Under the pieces are notes generated by a model. That model saw only the letters and a program-made list of their open reading frames with translations. It searched no databases and was not told where the DNA came from. Positions 7,193 through 18,114 of a DNA stretch of 64,000 bases are shown piece by piece (positions within the stretch are counted from its first letter, which is position 1; every line of letters begins with the position of its first letter). Position numbers and translations under genes: made by a program. The stretch is from positions 405,876 to 469,875 of the forward strand of contig JAQTTH010000001.1 of NCBI GenBank assembly GCA_028710895.1. Reading direction: 5' to 3'. This DNA is from Paludibacter sp. (GTDB taxonomy: Bacteria > Bacteroidota > Bacteroidia > Bacteroidales > Paludibacteraceae).

Positions 7193-8695
7193 TTACAACG
7201 GCATGAACCTGAAATTTTTAAACCTCACCGCTCCATCCCCTATTGCACAAAGTCCAATTCGCAGGCTCATAAATCCGCTCAACACATTGTGGTGCAATCC
7301 GGACACTTCCAGCGAGTTTTCAATCTTCATCCATTGATCTCCATTAGTACTGTAATACATATCTACTGTGTTTTCTTTTTTCAGCAGACGCAAAAATGCA
7401 TGACGAACGATAACATTCTTCACCGTTGGGAATTGCCAGCCACGAAGATTGGCCAGGATATTGACCGAATCGGCCAGGATACCCGATGAAGCCTGTTTGT
7501 TGTAAAACAGCACCAAACCACCTATGGCATTGCCTTCGGTGGTTATTTCCACTTCAGCACTGTATGAATGGGTGGGCGGAATACAGAGTAATGGCGAACA
7601 ATCGGCCACGGAATGTCCCTGCGCTTTCAGAACCAACGACTGCGCACACAATTGATAACGACCGGGGTTGTATTCGCCAAAGAATTTCCACTGAGACTTC
7701 AATTCCGCTCCCGAAAAATCATCATTCAGACTATAATTTACTGCAGGTTGCACCGCGTCGGGTTTCAGTACGGGTTTTTCTACCTGTGCATTTTCAGGAA
7801 TCCTGTACCAACCGTCTTTGGTCCATTCCACAGGCAACATCATGGTTTGCCGCCCCATATTGTAATAGCCATTTTCGTAACCGTGAAACACCATCCACGA
7901 ACGGCCCTGTGCATCGTCGAAAACGGTACCATGACCTACAGAGCACCATTTATCCGTATTACTTTTCGCACGGAGAATTGGATTGAAGGGTGAATTTTCC
8001 CACGGTCCCAGTGGCGATTTGGAACGAGCCGAAATAATCATATGCCCGGTAGCAGGGCCTGCAGTGCCACCTTCGGCCACTGTGAGGTAATAATAGTCGC
8101 CGTGTTTCATCAGCTTTGGACCTTCCATGCAGAAACATTCAATCGACCAGTCGTTCGGTATCGTCCACCCATCATACACATGATGCGCTTCACCCGTCAC
8201 CGATAATCCATCTTCCGAAAGTGTCACGTAAGCACCGCTGCTAAAATACAGATAGCGGTTACCCTGTTCGTCGGCTACATGTCCGGGGTCGATATAACCA
8301 ATTTTCAAATCAACCGGATCACTCCAGGGGCCGTTGATAGAAGAAGCCGTCACCACATAATTGGTATTGTTAGCCGGAAAGTAAATATAATATTTGTTCT
8401 TATATTTCACCAGGTCGGGCGCCCAAACCGAGCCTATGTACTTGTGCAGCGCAGCAGCCACCGGTTGCCAATGTATCAAATCAGTAGAATGCCATATTTG
8501 CAAACCCGGATAATATTCGAACGAAGAATGAACGATATAAAAGTCTTTTCCATCGCGCAGGATACTCGGATCGGCATAATCGCCGGAGAAAACCGGATTG
8601 AGATAAGTACCTTTTGGCGGATTATTGAACGGTTGCTGAGCAATAAGTGGATAAGTAAGAAAAAAGAAGAGAACTAAGTTTGTGATTTTTTTCAT
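7193..8695 (-). CDS. Exported glycoside hydrolase family 43 enzyme
   Basis: A 500-residue GH43 protein, probably a beta-xylosidase or alpha-L-arabinofuranosidase. The start at 8695 (MKKITNLVLFFF...) gives a clear signal peptide ending near AQQ; an in-frame ATG 14 codons upstream would place charged residues before it. The five-bladed propeller shows the three expected acids: Asp in DYADPSIL, Asp in YIDPGH and Glu in CMEGPKL. The last 180 residues form a concanavalin-like beta-sandwich as in GH43 xylosidases. It is monocistronic, with a promoter at 8819-8847. It may act with the xylose genes at 54-61 kb, although it is not linked to them. Confidence 0.9.
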   Translation of the reverse strand: MKKITNLVLFFFLTYPLIAQQPFNNPPKGTYLNPVFSGDYADPSILRDGKDFYIVHSSFEYYPGLQIWHSTDLIHWQPVAAALHKYIGSVWAPDLVKYKNKYYIYFPANNTNYVVTASSINGPWSDPVDLKIGYIDPGHVADEQGNRYLYFSSGAYVTLSEDGLSVTGEAHHVYDGWTIPNDWSIECFCMEGPKLMKHGDYYYLTVAEGGTAGPATGHMIISARSKSPLGPWENSPFNPILRAKSNTDKWCSVGHGTVFDDAQGRSWMVFHGYENGYYNMGRQTMMLPVEWTKDGWYRIPENAQVEKPVLKPDAVQPAVNYSLNDDFSGAELKSQWKFFGEYNPGRYQLCAQSLVLKAQGHSVADCSPLLCIPPTHSYSAEVEITTEGNAIGGLVLFYNKQASSGILADSVNILANLRGWQFPTVKNVIVRHAFLRLLKKENTVDMYYSTNGDQWMKIENSLEVSGLHHNVLSGFMSLRIGLCAIGDGAVRFKNFRFMPL

Positions 8696-8818
8696 ACGAA
8701 AATAATTGTTTTTTAAAGGGTCGTATGGAACTCGCATGACACCATTTTCATACTCTATTGGTGTTCGTAAAACATGCTCGTTTCATGGAGTAATTTAAAG
8801 CGAATGTTATTTGTTGTG

Positions 8819-8847
8819 CAAAGGTAAACAAATGAACATAGTTGCAA
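8819..8847 (-). promoter_or_regulatory. Promoter of the GH43 gene
   Basis: On the minus strand TTG (8847-8845), 18 bases, then TACCTTTG (8826-8819) approximates the Bacteroidota promoter. It lies about 120 bases before the chosen start. Confidence 0.55.
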
Positions 8848-8934
8848 CAGGCTAAAATAGTTCCGATCAGGGGGCGATATCGTTATTATCGGGATAGTTG
8901 GAGCTTTTGAGAGCACACATTCTGCTGTAAAACA

Positions 8935-8975
8935 ATATGAGCCTCACGAAAATAGTTTTTCATAAGGCTCATATT
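8935..8975. terminator. Stem-loop downstream of the AraC-type gene
   Basis: AATATGAGCCT (8935-8945) pairs perfectly with AGGCTCATATT (8965-8975) across a 19-base loop. It lies 30 bases past the stop of the minus-strand AraC-type gene, but there is no strong T run. Its left arm is part of the sequence shared with 4678-4736. Confidence 0.5.
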
Positions 8976-9004
8976 CGATTAGTTATTTTACACGGCGTAC
9001 CCGG

Positions 9005-9919
9005 TCAATTCAAGCTTCGATATTCATTGGGTGAAACGCCTACTTTATTTTTGAATATCCGGTTAAAATGCTGTGGATATTTGAATCCTAAATCGTAAGC
9101 TATTTCGCTAACCGACTTTGTTCCTTCCAGAATAAGATCCTTCGCTTTATCCATAATCTTAAGCTGAATAAATTCAAGTGCGGTTTTCCCTGTTTCTTTT
9201 TTGATCAAATCACCAAAATAATTAGCCGAAAGATTCAGTTTTTCAGCAAAATATCCAACTGTAGGTATGCCATGGGTCTGAGGTTTATCCGAATGAAAGT
9301 AATCGTTGAGCAATCGTTCAAACTTTTCCATTGTTCCAACATTCACATGTTCTCGGGTCAAAAATTGCCGGTTATAAAAACGAGCACAATAATCGAGAAG
9401 AAGGTGAATATTACTTACAATTAGCTTCTTGCTATATTTGTCAATGCGTTGTTCTATTTCATAAGCGATTTTAGAGAAAATTTCAAATACAATCTTACGC
9501 TCCTGTTCTGAAACATGAAGAGCCTCGTTTGCTTCGTATGAAAAGAAATGATAATCGTCGATGGCTTTACCAAGTGTAGTGCCATGTATGAGATCCGGGT
9601 GGAAAATTAAAGCCCAACCTTTGCTTTCTGATTGTTGTTGCTGTTTCTCTATTTTGATAACCTGTCCGGGTGCCATAAAGACCAATGTACCTTCCTGATA
9701 ATCGTAGTTGTTTCGACCATATAATATTTGACCACAATCCAGCTCTTTAAAAGACACAGAGTAGAATCCCAAATAAAATTGTGAATATTGCTGAAAATTG
9801 TGCTGTTCGGTGGGAACTAACTTAGAAAAGTCAATAAGGCTAACTAAGGGGTGAAGAGTTTCCACGCCACATAGATTATTATAATCAGCCACTTTTTCCA
9901 TTCTATATATGCTATCCAT
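9005..9919 (-). CDS. AraC-family transcriptional regulator
   Basis: A 304-residue regulator. The N-terminal half resembles a cupin-type effector or dimerisation domain; the C-terminal 100 residues carry two helix-turn-helix units (LNLSANYFGDLIKKETGKTA, then SVSEIAYDLGFKYPQHFNRI) and the ending VGVSPNEYRS. The start at 9919 is chosen over an ATG 65 codons upstream, because the extra residues have no domain character and would run across the divergent promoter region. It is divergent from an aldo/keto reductase gene and is the most likely activator of that gene. It may also control the related redox operons at 11.2 and 34.1 kb; that is inference. Confidence 0.92.
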   Translation of the reverse strand: MDSIYRMEKVADYNNLCGVETLHPLVSLIDFSKLVPTEQHNFQQYSQFYLGFYSVSFKELDCGQILYGRNNYDYQEGTLVFMAPGQVIKIEKQQQQSESKGWALIFHPDLIHGTTLGKAIDDYHFFSYEANEALHVSEQERKIVFEIFSKIAYEIEQRIDKYSKKLIVSNIHLLLDYCARFYNRQFLTREHVNVGTMEKFERLLNDYFHSDKPQTHGIPTVGYFAEKLNLSANYFGDLIKKETGKTALEFIQLKIMDKAKDLILEGTKSVSEIAYDLGFKYPQHFNRIFKNKVGVSPNEYRSLN

Positions 9920-10072
9920 ATTCTTATTGTTTAATATTTCAATGCAAATATACATACTGCTACTATAATTTCGATTCGTTGATTGGCTAATCAGTAAAAA
10001 TGGTATTACAATATGTATTTTATATACATCATTGATACCAAAAAGCCGGAATTTTGCATCGTCAAACAATAA

Positions 10073-10975
<903 letters not shown>

Positions 10976-11002
10976 ACAAAATAATATGTTCTAACTTTAG
11001 CA

Positions 11003-11030
11003 ACCATCTTGAATACAAATTCAGGATGGT
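11003..11030 (+). terminator. Hairpin after the aldo/keto reductase
   Basis: ACCATCTTGAAT (11003-11014) pairs with ATTCAGGATGGT (11019-11030), 12 bp with one G-T pair and a 4-base loop. The following T tract is weak. Confidence 0.55.
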
Positions 11031-11113
11031 CGCTTTCGAAAATCATTCATTTTACTCTTCAATAGAGATTATCGGTTTCCGAAAAAACGATAGGAATAGC
11101 TTTTTGAGCTTTT

Positions 11114-11177
11114 CAGCAAACAACAATGAGCCGTATAGAAAACCATTGCTTGCGACTTTTGTTTTACTTTTGTATCG
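11114..11177 (+). promoter_or_regulatory. Duplicated promoter/operator block, copy 1
   Basis: This 64-base stretch differs from 34040-34103 at only about 8 positions. It contains ATGAGCCGTA(T/G)AGAAAACCATT followed by TTTTGTTTTACTTTTG, in which TACTTTTG at 11165-11172 fits the -7 consensus. Copy 1 drives the 11231-12881 pair and copy 2 drives the 34-39 kb redox operon, so both are expected to answer to one regulator. The conserved upstream part is the candidate binding site. Confidence 0.75.
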
Positions 11178-11230
11178 AAATTAAATGACTCAAAGTATCA
11201 ACTATATGGATTCACTCTAATTTACAAAAC

Positions 11231-12881
<1,651 letters not shown>

Positions 12882-12923
12882 GATTACAACCAATATATTC
12901 GGGACAATTGTATGCTAATCTGA

Positions 12924-15002
12924 TTATTCCGTCATCACACCAACTTCGGCATAACCGGCAACATGATCGCCGGTGGTATTTTTTAGTGCACATAGTTTCA
13001 TGTATCGGGCTTTTACGGGAGCAAAAGTTTTTACCTGTAAAATGGGATTGTTTTTTATATTGGCAAATTCTCCTTTATCAATAAGTTTCCAGTCTGCCTG
13101 GTTATCCGAAACATAAAATTCGTATGAAGTGATAATTCCGGCACTCTTTTTATGTTGGTCGGGCAGGTAGTTGAATCCACAAATAGTTATATTGTTTCCA
13201 AGGTCAATAACAAGATCGACAGGCATGCTATCACTTTTCTGGTGCCATACGCTGGTTGGGTCACCATCGAATATCGCATTTGCTTTCGTATCAGTTACTC
13301 CTGTCAATTTCCAGTTCTTTTTTGAAACATCAAATTGCCGGAATCCTATCGGGCCGCTTTTCCCCGTAGCCGGATCGTAGGCAATTGCCTTCACCTCCAC
13401 TTTCCCATCAGCCACAAATGGTCCGGTATAGTGGATTGATGTTGAATCAGGATTACTTCCATCCAGCGTATAATAAAAAAACGGACCTATGTCGTTTGAA
13501 CTTATCGTTACCTCACCGGATTGGTTTCGGGAAAAAGCAGGTGCATTCAGAAACAACGGAGCATTATAAATACCAATGTTTGAAATGATTGGACTGCATT
13601 TTGAATCGGTGATAGTGAATCGAAACTGTCTTGCTTTTACTGCCGGGAAACGAAGTATTCGTTTGTAACCGATTGTTGTTGCTTCGGCCAACACTTTCCA
13701 GTTTTCACCAATAAGTGCTTCAATGTTGAAAGATTTTACCCGTTGTCCCAACCGGATATATTCCTGTGCCATAAACCGGTTGAACAGGGTTGGTTTACCC
13801 AAATCGATGTTGAATGTAACCGTTTTACAGGTATCATCCGTTTGCCAATAAGTCTCCTTTTTGTTATCAACCACATTCTCAGCCCCTAATTGAATAGTAC
13901 GTCCACACGCAGTTGAAACATTCACTTTTTTATCCGCAGCTAAATTTTGCGCAAATGATTCTTTAATGGCATTACCAAATTCCATCGCTATTTTCTCGTC
14001 AGTTGGGTGTATCAAACCGTTTGGCATTACCGGGAAATTGAGCAACATAGTCCCATTCCGCCCAATGGAGTTATAGTAAAGATCCATCAACTGAGGAACA
14101 GTTTTTACCTTGTCATCCTCGTTCGGGTGATAAAACCATTCAGGACGAATAGACGTATTTACTTCGGCAGCCACCCACTTATTTCCGTTTTCCATTCCGT
14201 AATGTAACATATTCCAGCTTTCACTGCCCAACGAATCCATTAAACTCCAGTTGGTTTCACCTACATATCCATCTTCGGTTCCTACCCAGCGAAGGTCACC
14301 TCTGTCGCCTCCTGAATTCCATATCGCACATTTTGGTTGCAACTTATGAATCAGGGCATAGGTATTTTTCCAGTCGTAATACGTTGTTCTGTCAATCTTT
14401 CGGGTTTCATTGGCACCTCCATAATATCCGTTTCCACCATTGGCTCCATCAAACCACACTTCGAAGATTGGACCATACTTAGTCAAAAGCTCCGTCAATT
14501 GATTCCTGAAATAGCTAATATATTCAGGCTTCCCGTAATCTGAATTGTTTCTGTCCCAGGGCGACAAATAAATGCCAAGCTTCAAATCATATTCCTTACA
14601 GGCATCGGCTAGTTCGCGAATTACATCCCCTTTTCCATTCTTCCAAGGAGCATTTTTGACTGAAAATTCGGTGTATGCTGAAGGCCAAAGACAAAAGCCA
14701 CAATGGTGCTTGGCTGTAATGATAATACCTTTTAATCCGGCTGTCTTGCAAATCCGGGCCCATTGGCGGCAATCCAGATTTTCAGGCTGAAAAAGTTTCA
14801 CATCCTCATCGCCATAACCCCACGATTGATTTGTATAGGTATTCAGGGAGAAATGGATAAATGCATAGGATTCCATCTCCTGAATCATCAGTTGATTTTC
14901 ATTGGGAACGGGACCGCAAGCTGTGGGATTTACGGCCTGTAACTGAATAACACCTGTTACAAGCATGGAAATCAACATACCAAAGGAAAGAATTTTATTC
15001 AT
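12924..15002 (-). CDS. GH29 alpha-L-fucosidase with discoidin domains
   Basis: A 692-residue exported fucosidase that releases alpha-linked L-fucose from glycans. Order: signal peptide 1-23; GH29 barrel about 30-345, with the nucleophile Asp in EVWFDGANGG; an F5/8-type (discoidin) domain about 360-475; a short chitobiase-C-like segment about 490-545 (YYTLDGSNPDST); and a second discoidin domain about 560-690. The discoidin domains probably bind the glycan. It lies downstream of the GH2-GH89 group on the same strand but is separated by 565 bases of repeats, so it may have its own promoter. Convergent with the Tat-type reductase gene. Confidence 0.93.
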   Translation of the reverse strand: MNKILSFGMLISMLVTGVIQLQAVNPTACGPVPNENQLMIQEMESYAFIHFSLNTYTNQSWGYGDEDVKLFQPENLDCRQWARICKTAGLKGIIITAKHHCGFCLWPSAYTEFSVKNAPWKNGKGDVIRELADACKEYDLKLGIYLSPWDRNNSDYGKPEYISYFRNQLTELLTKYGPIFEVWFDGANGGNGYYGGANETRKIDRTTYYDWKNTYALIHKLQPKCAIWNSGGDRGDLRWVGTEDGYVGETNWSLMDSLGSESWNMLHYGMENGNKWVAAEVNTSIRPEWFYHPNEDDKVKTVPQLMDLYYNSIGRNGTMLLNFPVMPNGLIHPTDEKIAMEFGNAIKESFAQNLAADKKVNVSTACGRTIQLGAENVVDNKKETYWQTDDTCKTVTFNIDLGKPTLFNRFMAQEYIRLGQRVKSFNIEALIGENWKVLAEATTIGYKRILRFPAVKARQFRFTITDSKCSPIISNIGIYNAPLFLNAPAFSRNQSGEVTISSNDIGPFFYYTLDGSNPDSTSIHYTGPFVADGKVEVKAIAYDPATGKSGPIGFRQFDVSKKNWKLTGVTDTKANAIFDGDPTSVWHQKSDSMPVDLVIDLGNNITICGFNYLPDQHKKSAGIITSYEFYVSDNQADWKLIDKGEFANIKNNPILQVKTFAPVKARYMKLCALKNTTGDHVAGYAEVGVMTE

Positions 15003-15028
15003 AAAAGCCGTCTTGCATTTTTATAATG

Positions 15029-15174
15029 TCGCCCCTACGGAGCTTTTGTTCTTAAAAACTAATAACAACTACCATAATATTGCTCCTAATGGAGCATTTC
15101 TTAAGCTTCGGAGAAGCGTTATTATGGTAGAAATGTTCATAAATAATATCCTTTTAGAGCTCCGTCAGGAGCGA
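15029..15174. repeat. Interspersed palindromic element
   Basis: About 146 bp arranged as a large imperfect inverted repeat. The outer arms are CGCCCCTACGGAGCT (15030-15044) and AGCTCCGTCAGGAGCG (15158-15173); the inner arms are CTACCATAATA (15069-15079) and TATTATGGTAG (15120-15130), with a further GCTCCTAATGGAGC hairpin between. Elements of this style are scattered between genes in Bacteroidota. It is non-coding and lies just upstream of the fucosidase gene. Confidence 0.75.
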
Positions 15175-15297
15175 AATTAGAATCAAGAGACTTCATAAGA
15201 TGATACCGTAAAATTAAATATGCCTTACGATATACATACTAACATTGAATGTTGATCCTATAAAGTAAAGTTGAGAATAGAATGTCTGATACACACA

Positions 15298-15507
15298 AAA
15301 AAATAGAACGCGGATTTTCTCGAATATAGCGGATAAACGCCGATAATAATTAAACTGATGTATTCCTGATATTAGTCATGCAAGCATGACTGATAAAATA
15401 GGAAATACCTGGAAATCATTCACTGCGTTGATCTGCGATTCCGACAAGTCGGAATAAAATCCGTTTTTAAATCCGCTATATTAGCGAAAATCCGCATTCT
15501 ATTCTTA
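15298..15507. repeat. MITE-like interspersed repeat, copy 2
   Basis: Second copy of the element at 3250-3462. Its termini form an imperfect inverted repeat of about 37 bp (left 15301-15335, right 15468-15507; core ATAGAACGCGGATTTTC). It contains the same GTCATGCAAGCATGAC palindrome (15375-15390) and ATTCCGACAAGTCGGAAT (15438-15455). No coding capacity. Confidence 0.8.
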
Positions 15508-15567
15508 TTTATTGAATTATACGACATTTTATGTTTAACGAACTATTGAAATAGAATAGTAAAATAA

Positions 15568-18105
15568 TTATTTTGCTGTCAGAATGGTACTCCCGGTTGT
15601 AAGCCCATCTGATTTTGCACGCACAACAATTTCTCCACTGGCTCCTTTTTTTGCTTTTACGATGACCAATGCCAGTCCGTTGAATGCCTTCCGTGTGTGG
15701 CTTTGGAAAGGAACAAAACTTGTTGCATCGCCATTATCTGTAGCTACAATTTCTCCGGCTCCTTCCACCTCAAACGTAACTTCGGGATGTGATCGTGGCA
15801 CGGTAAGTCCGCTTTGGTCTTTCACAGCCACAGTGATGTAGCTCAAATCTAAACCATCAGCCTTAATCACATTTCTATCGGCTGAAAGCGTTAGTTTTGT
15901 TGGTTGATCAGTTGTTTTTACTTCGTCGATAGCCCACTGTTTTCCGTTTTTGTAAGCAATCACCTTCACCGTGCCGGGTTCGTATCTCACACTGTCCCAC
16001 ACCATGCGGAACGTGATTCCTTCGTTTTTCTTCTTACGACCCATACTTCTTCCGTTGATAAACAACTCGGCTTCATCTCCCGAAGTATACACATGAACGG
16101 GTGTAATTTTACCGACTCTTTCGGGCCAGTTCCAGTGAGGCAGGATATGCGCCATCGGATAATCAGGTCTCCACTCCGATTGGTACAAATAGTAGCGGTC
16201 TTTGGGGAAACCGGCCAAATCGATAATGCCAAAGTAACTGCTGCGCGAAGGCACCGGATTTTTCTTAAACTCATCAAGTTTTTTCTGCTGTTCCTTTTGT
16301 TTTGCCGAATCTGCACTAAAATTCAGCAAAATAGTTTCGTCGGAGTTATAAGGCGTTGGTTCGCCCAGATAATCGAATCCGGTCCATACAAATTCACCCA
16401 GAAAGTGCGGCAGAACTACATTGGTAGCAAATTGAGTATCCGGATTGCAGCCCCATTCAGGGTGAGCAATGTCGTAGGAAGATATCTGATAGTTGACATA
16501 TTGGTTCTCTTTTCCATTGTCGTCGAGAAAATATTCGCCACGCGAAGTTACGCAGGAAGAAGTCTCAGTACCGATTTGCGGAATATGCATGTAACGAGGA
16601 TCGACATCCCACTTGGCCTGCAACCCAAAGAAATAATTGATCCCGATAACATCCATCGATACAGGTGCACCGGCTTCACGAGCTTCGTCGGGGTGATTGT
16701 AGCCGTTAGTTACAGGTCGGGTCGGGTCAATGGAACGCACATAATCGGCTAATTCTTTGGTAATGCCCGGCACACGTTGGTCGCGCACTTCGTTGCCGAT
16801 AGACCACATAAATACGCAGGGGTTATTTCTATCGCGGTGAATCATAGCTTTCAGATCCTTTTCGTGCCATTCGTCATACAACAGATTGTAATCCGATTTT
16901 CTTTTTCCTGTTTTCCAACAATCGAAAGCTTCATCCATAAGCAAAAATCCCATTTTATCTGCCAGTTCCAATAATTCAGGCGCAGGGGGATTATGCGAAG
17001 TACGCAAAGCATTACAGCCCATTTCTTTCAATATTATCAGCTGACGGCGAAGCGCACTCATGTTGAAGGCAGCGCCCAAAGCTCCCAAATCGTGGTGATT
17101 GCAGGTTCCCTGAATCTGCACCCGACGTCCGTTGAGATAAAAACCCTTACGAGCCGTAAATTCAAGCGTCCGCACTCCGAATGGAGTATTATAAGTATCT
17201 ATTATTTTGCCATTTACAAGAATCGTTGTTTGAGCCAGATAACGATTGGGCGAAACTATATCCCACCGTTTTGGGTTGAGAATTGTAGCACGTTGCGTTG
17301 TTTCGATGTTTCCATTTTGCGCCAACCTGATTTTTGACGGTTCAAACGAGGCTACTTTAGCTCCGATAACATCATCTTTATTTATTTCAAAAATATCAGT
17401 TCTAACGGTAGCTTCAACCGATTTATTTGTCTTATTATCAACAGTTACCTGCAACTTCACGTTTGCTTCCGAATCACTCATAGTTGGCGTTGTAATATAA
17501 GTGCCCCAATGTGCTACGTGTACCGGAGCCGTTTTCACCATCCACACATGACGGTAAATACCTCCGCCCGAATACCAACGCGAATCCCATTTTTCGGTAT
17601 TTAGCTGAACCGCCAACACATTGTTTCCTCCAAAATTCAAATACGGTGTCAAATCCATGCGAAACGAAGAATAACCGTACGGCCAGGTTCCGACATAATG
17701 TCCGTTGAGCCATATTTTTGCGTAAGCCATTGCTCCATCAAAATCCAGATAAATCTGTTTTCCTTTGTCCGCTTTGGGCATTGTAAAGTGTTTCCGATAC
17801 CAACCAATAGCCTTGTAAGGTAGTTTACCCGTCTCGCCGGCTAATTCTATGCGAAAAGGACCTGCAATAGCCCAGTCGTGTGGCAAATTAAGTTTTTGCC
17901 ACGCTGCATCGTTAAAGCCGGTTGCCTGTAGGTTTTGTGGTTCTGCTTTTGTTGTTCCGTCAGCTTGCATGCCATATCGACTAAACATCCAATCCGTATC
18001 AAAACAACTTGCATCGGTGCTACCCATGCGGGTTATCGACTGGGCATTTGTTGAAACGACAGTGAAACAACAAAGAAAAAAAACAAAAAGGCTATTGATT
18101 TTCAT
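15568..18105 (-). CDS. GH2 beta-galactosidase-type enzyme (845 residues)
   Basis: An exported GH2 enzyme with a signal peptide ending near residue 21. Order: sugar-binding jelly roll (about 40-200), immunoglobulin-like domain (about 205-310), TIM barrel (about 315-620), then DUF4982-like and Big-type C-terminal domains. The acid/base Glu is in MWSIGNEV and the nucleophile Glu in LGEFVWTGFDYLGE. The likely reaction is release of terminal beta-galactose; beta-glucuronidase activity cannot be excluded. Its start lies 9 bases after the GH89 stop, so the two are co-transcribed, pointing to stepwise trimming of one glycan. Confidence 0.9.
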   Translation of the reverse strand: MKINSLFVFFLCCFTVVSTNAQSITRMGSTDASCFDTDWMFSRYGMQADGTTKAEPQNLQATGFNDAAWQKLNLPHDWAIAGPFRIELAGETGKLPYKAIGWYRKHFTMPKADKGKQIYLDFDGAMAYAKIWLNGHYVGTWPYGYSSFRMDLTPYLNFGGNNVLAVQLNTEKWDSRWYSGGGIYRHVWMVKTAPVHVAHWGTYITTPTMSDSEANVKLQVTVDNKTNKSVEATVRTDIFEINKDDVIGAKVASFEPSKIRLAQNGNIETTQRATILNPKRWDIVSPNRYLAQTTILVNGKIIDTYNTPFGVRTLEFTARKGFYLNGRRVQIQGTCNHHDLGALGAAFNMSALRRQLIILKEMGCNALRTSHNPPAPELLELADKMGFLLMDEAFDCWKTGKRKSDYNLLYDEWHEKDLKAMIHRDRNNPCVFMWSIGNEVRDQRVPGITKELADYVRSIDPTRPVTNGYNHPDEAREAGAPVSMDVIGINYFFGLQAKWDVDPRYMHIPQIGTETSSCVTSRGEYFLDDNGKENQYVNYQISSYDIAHPEWGCNPDTQFATNVVLPHFLGEFVWTGFDYLGEPTPYNSDETILLNFSADSAKQKEQQKKLDEFKKNPVPSRSSYFGIIDLAGFPKDRYYLYQSEWRPDYPMAHILPHWNWPERVGKITPVHVYTSGDEAELFINGRSMGRKKKNEGITFRMVWDSVRYEPGTVKVIAYKNGKQWAIDEVKTTDQPTKLTLSADRNVIKADGLDLSYITVAVKDQSGLTVPRSHPEVTFEVEGAGEIVATDNGDATSFVPFQSHTRKAFNGLALVIVKAKKGASGEIVVRAKSDGLTTGSTILTAK

Positions 18106-18114
18106 GATATTATG

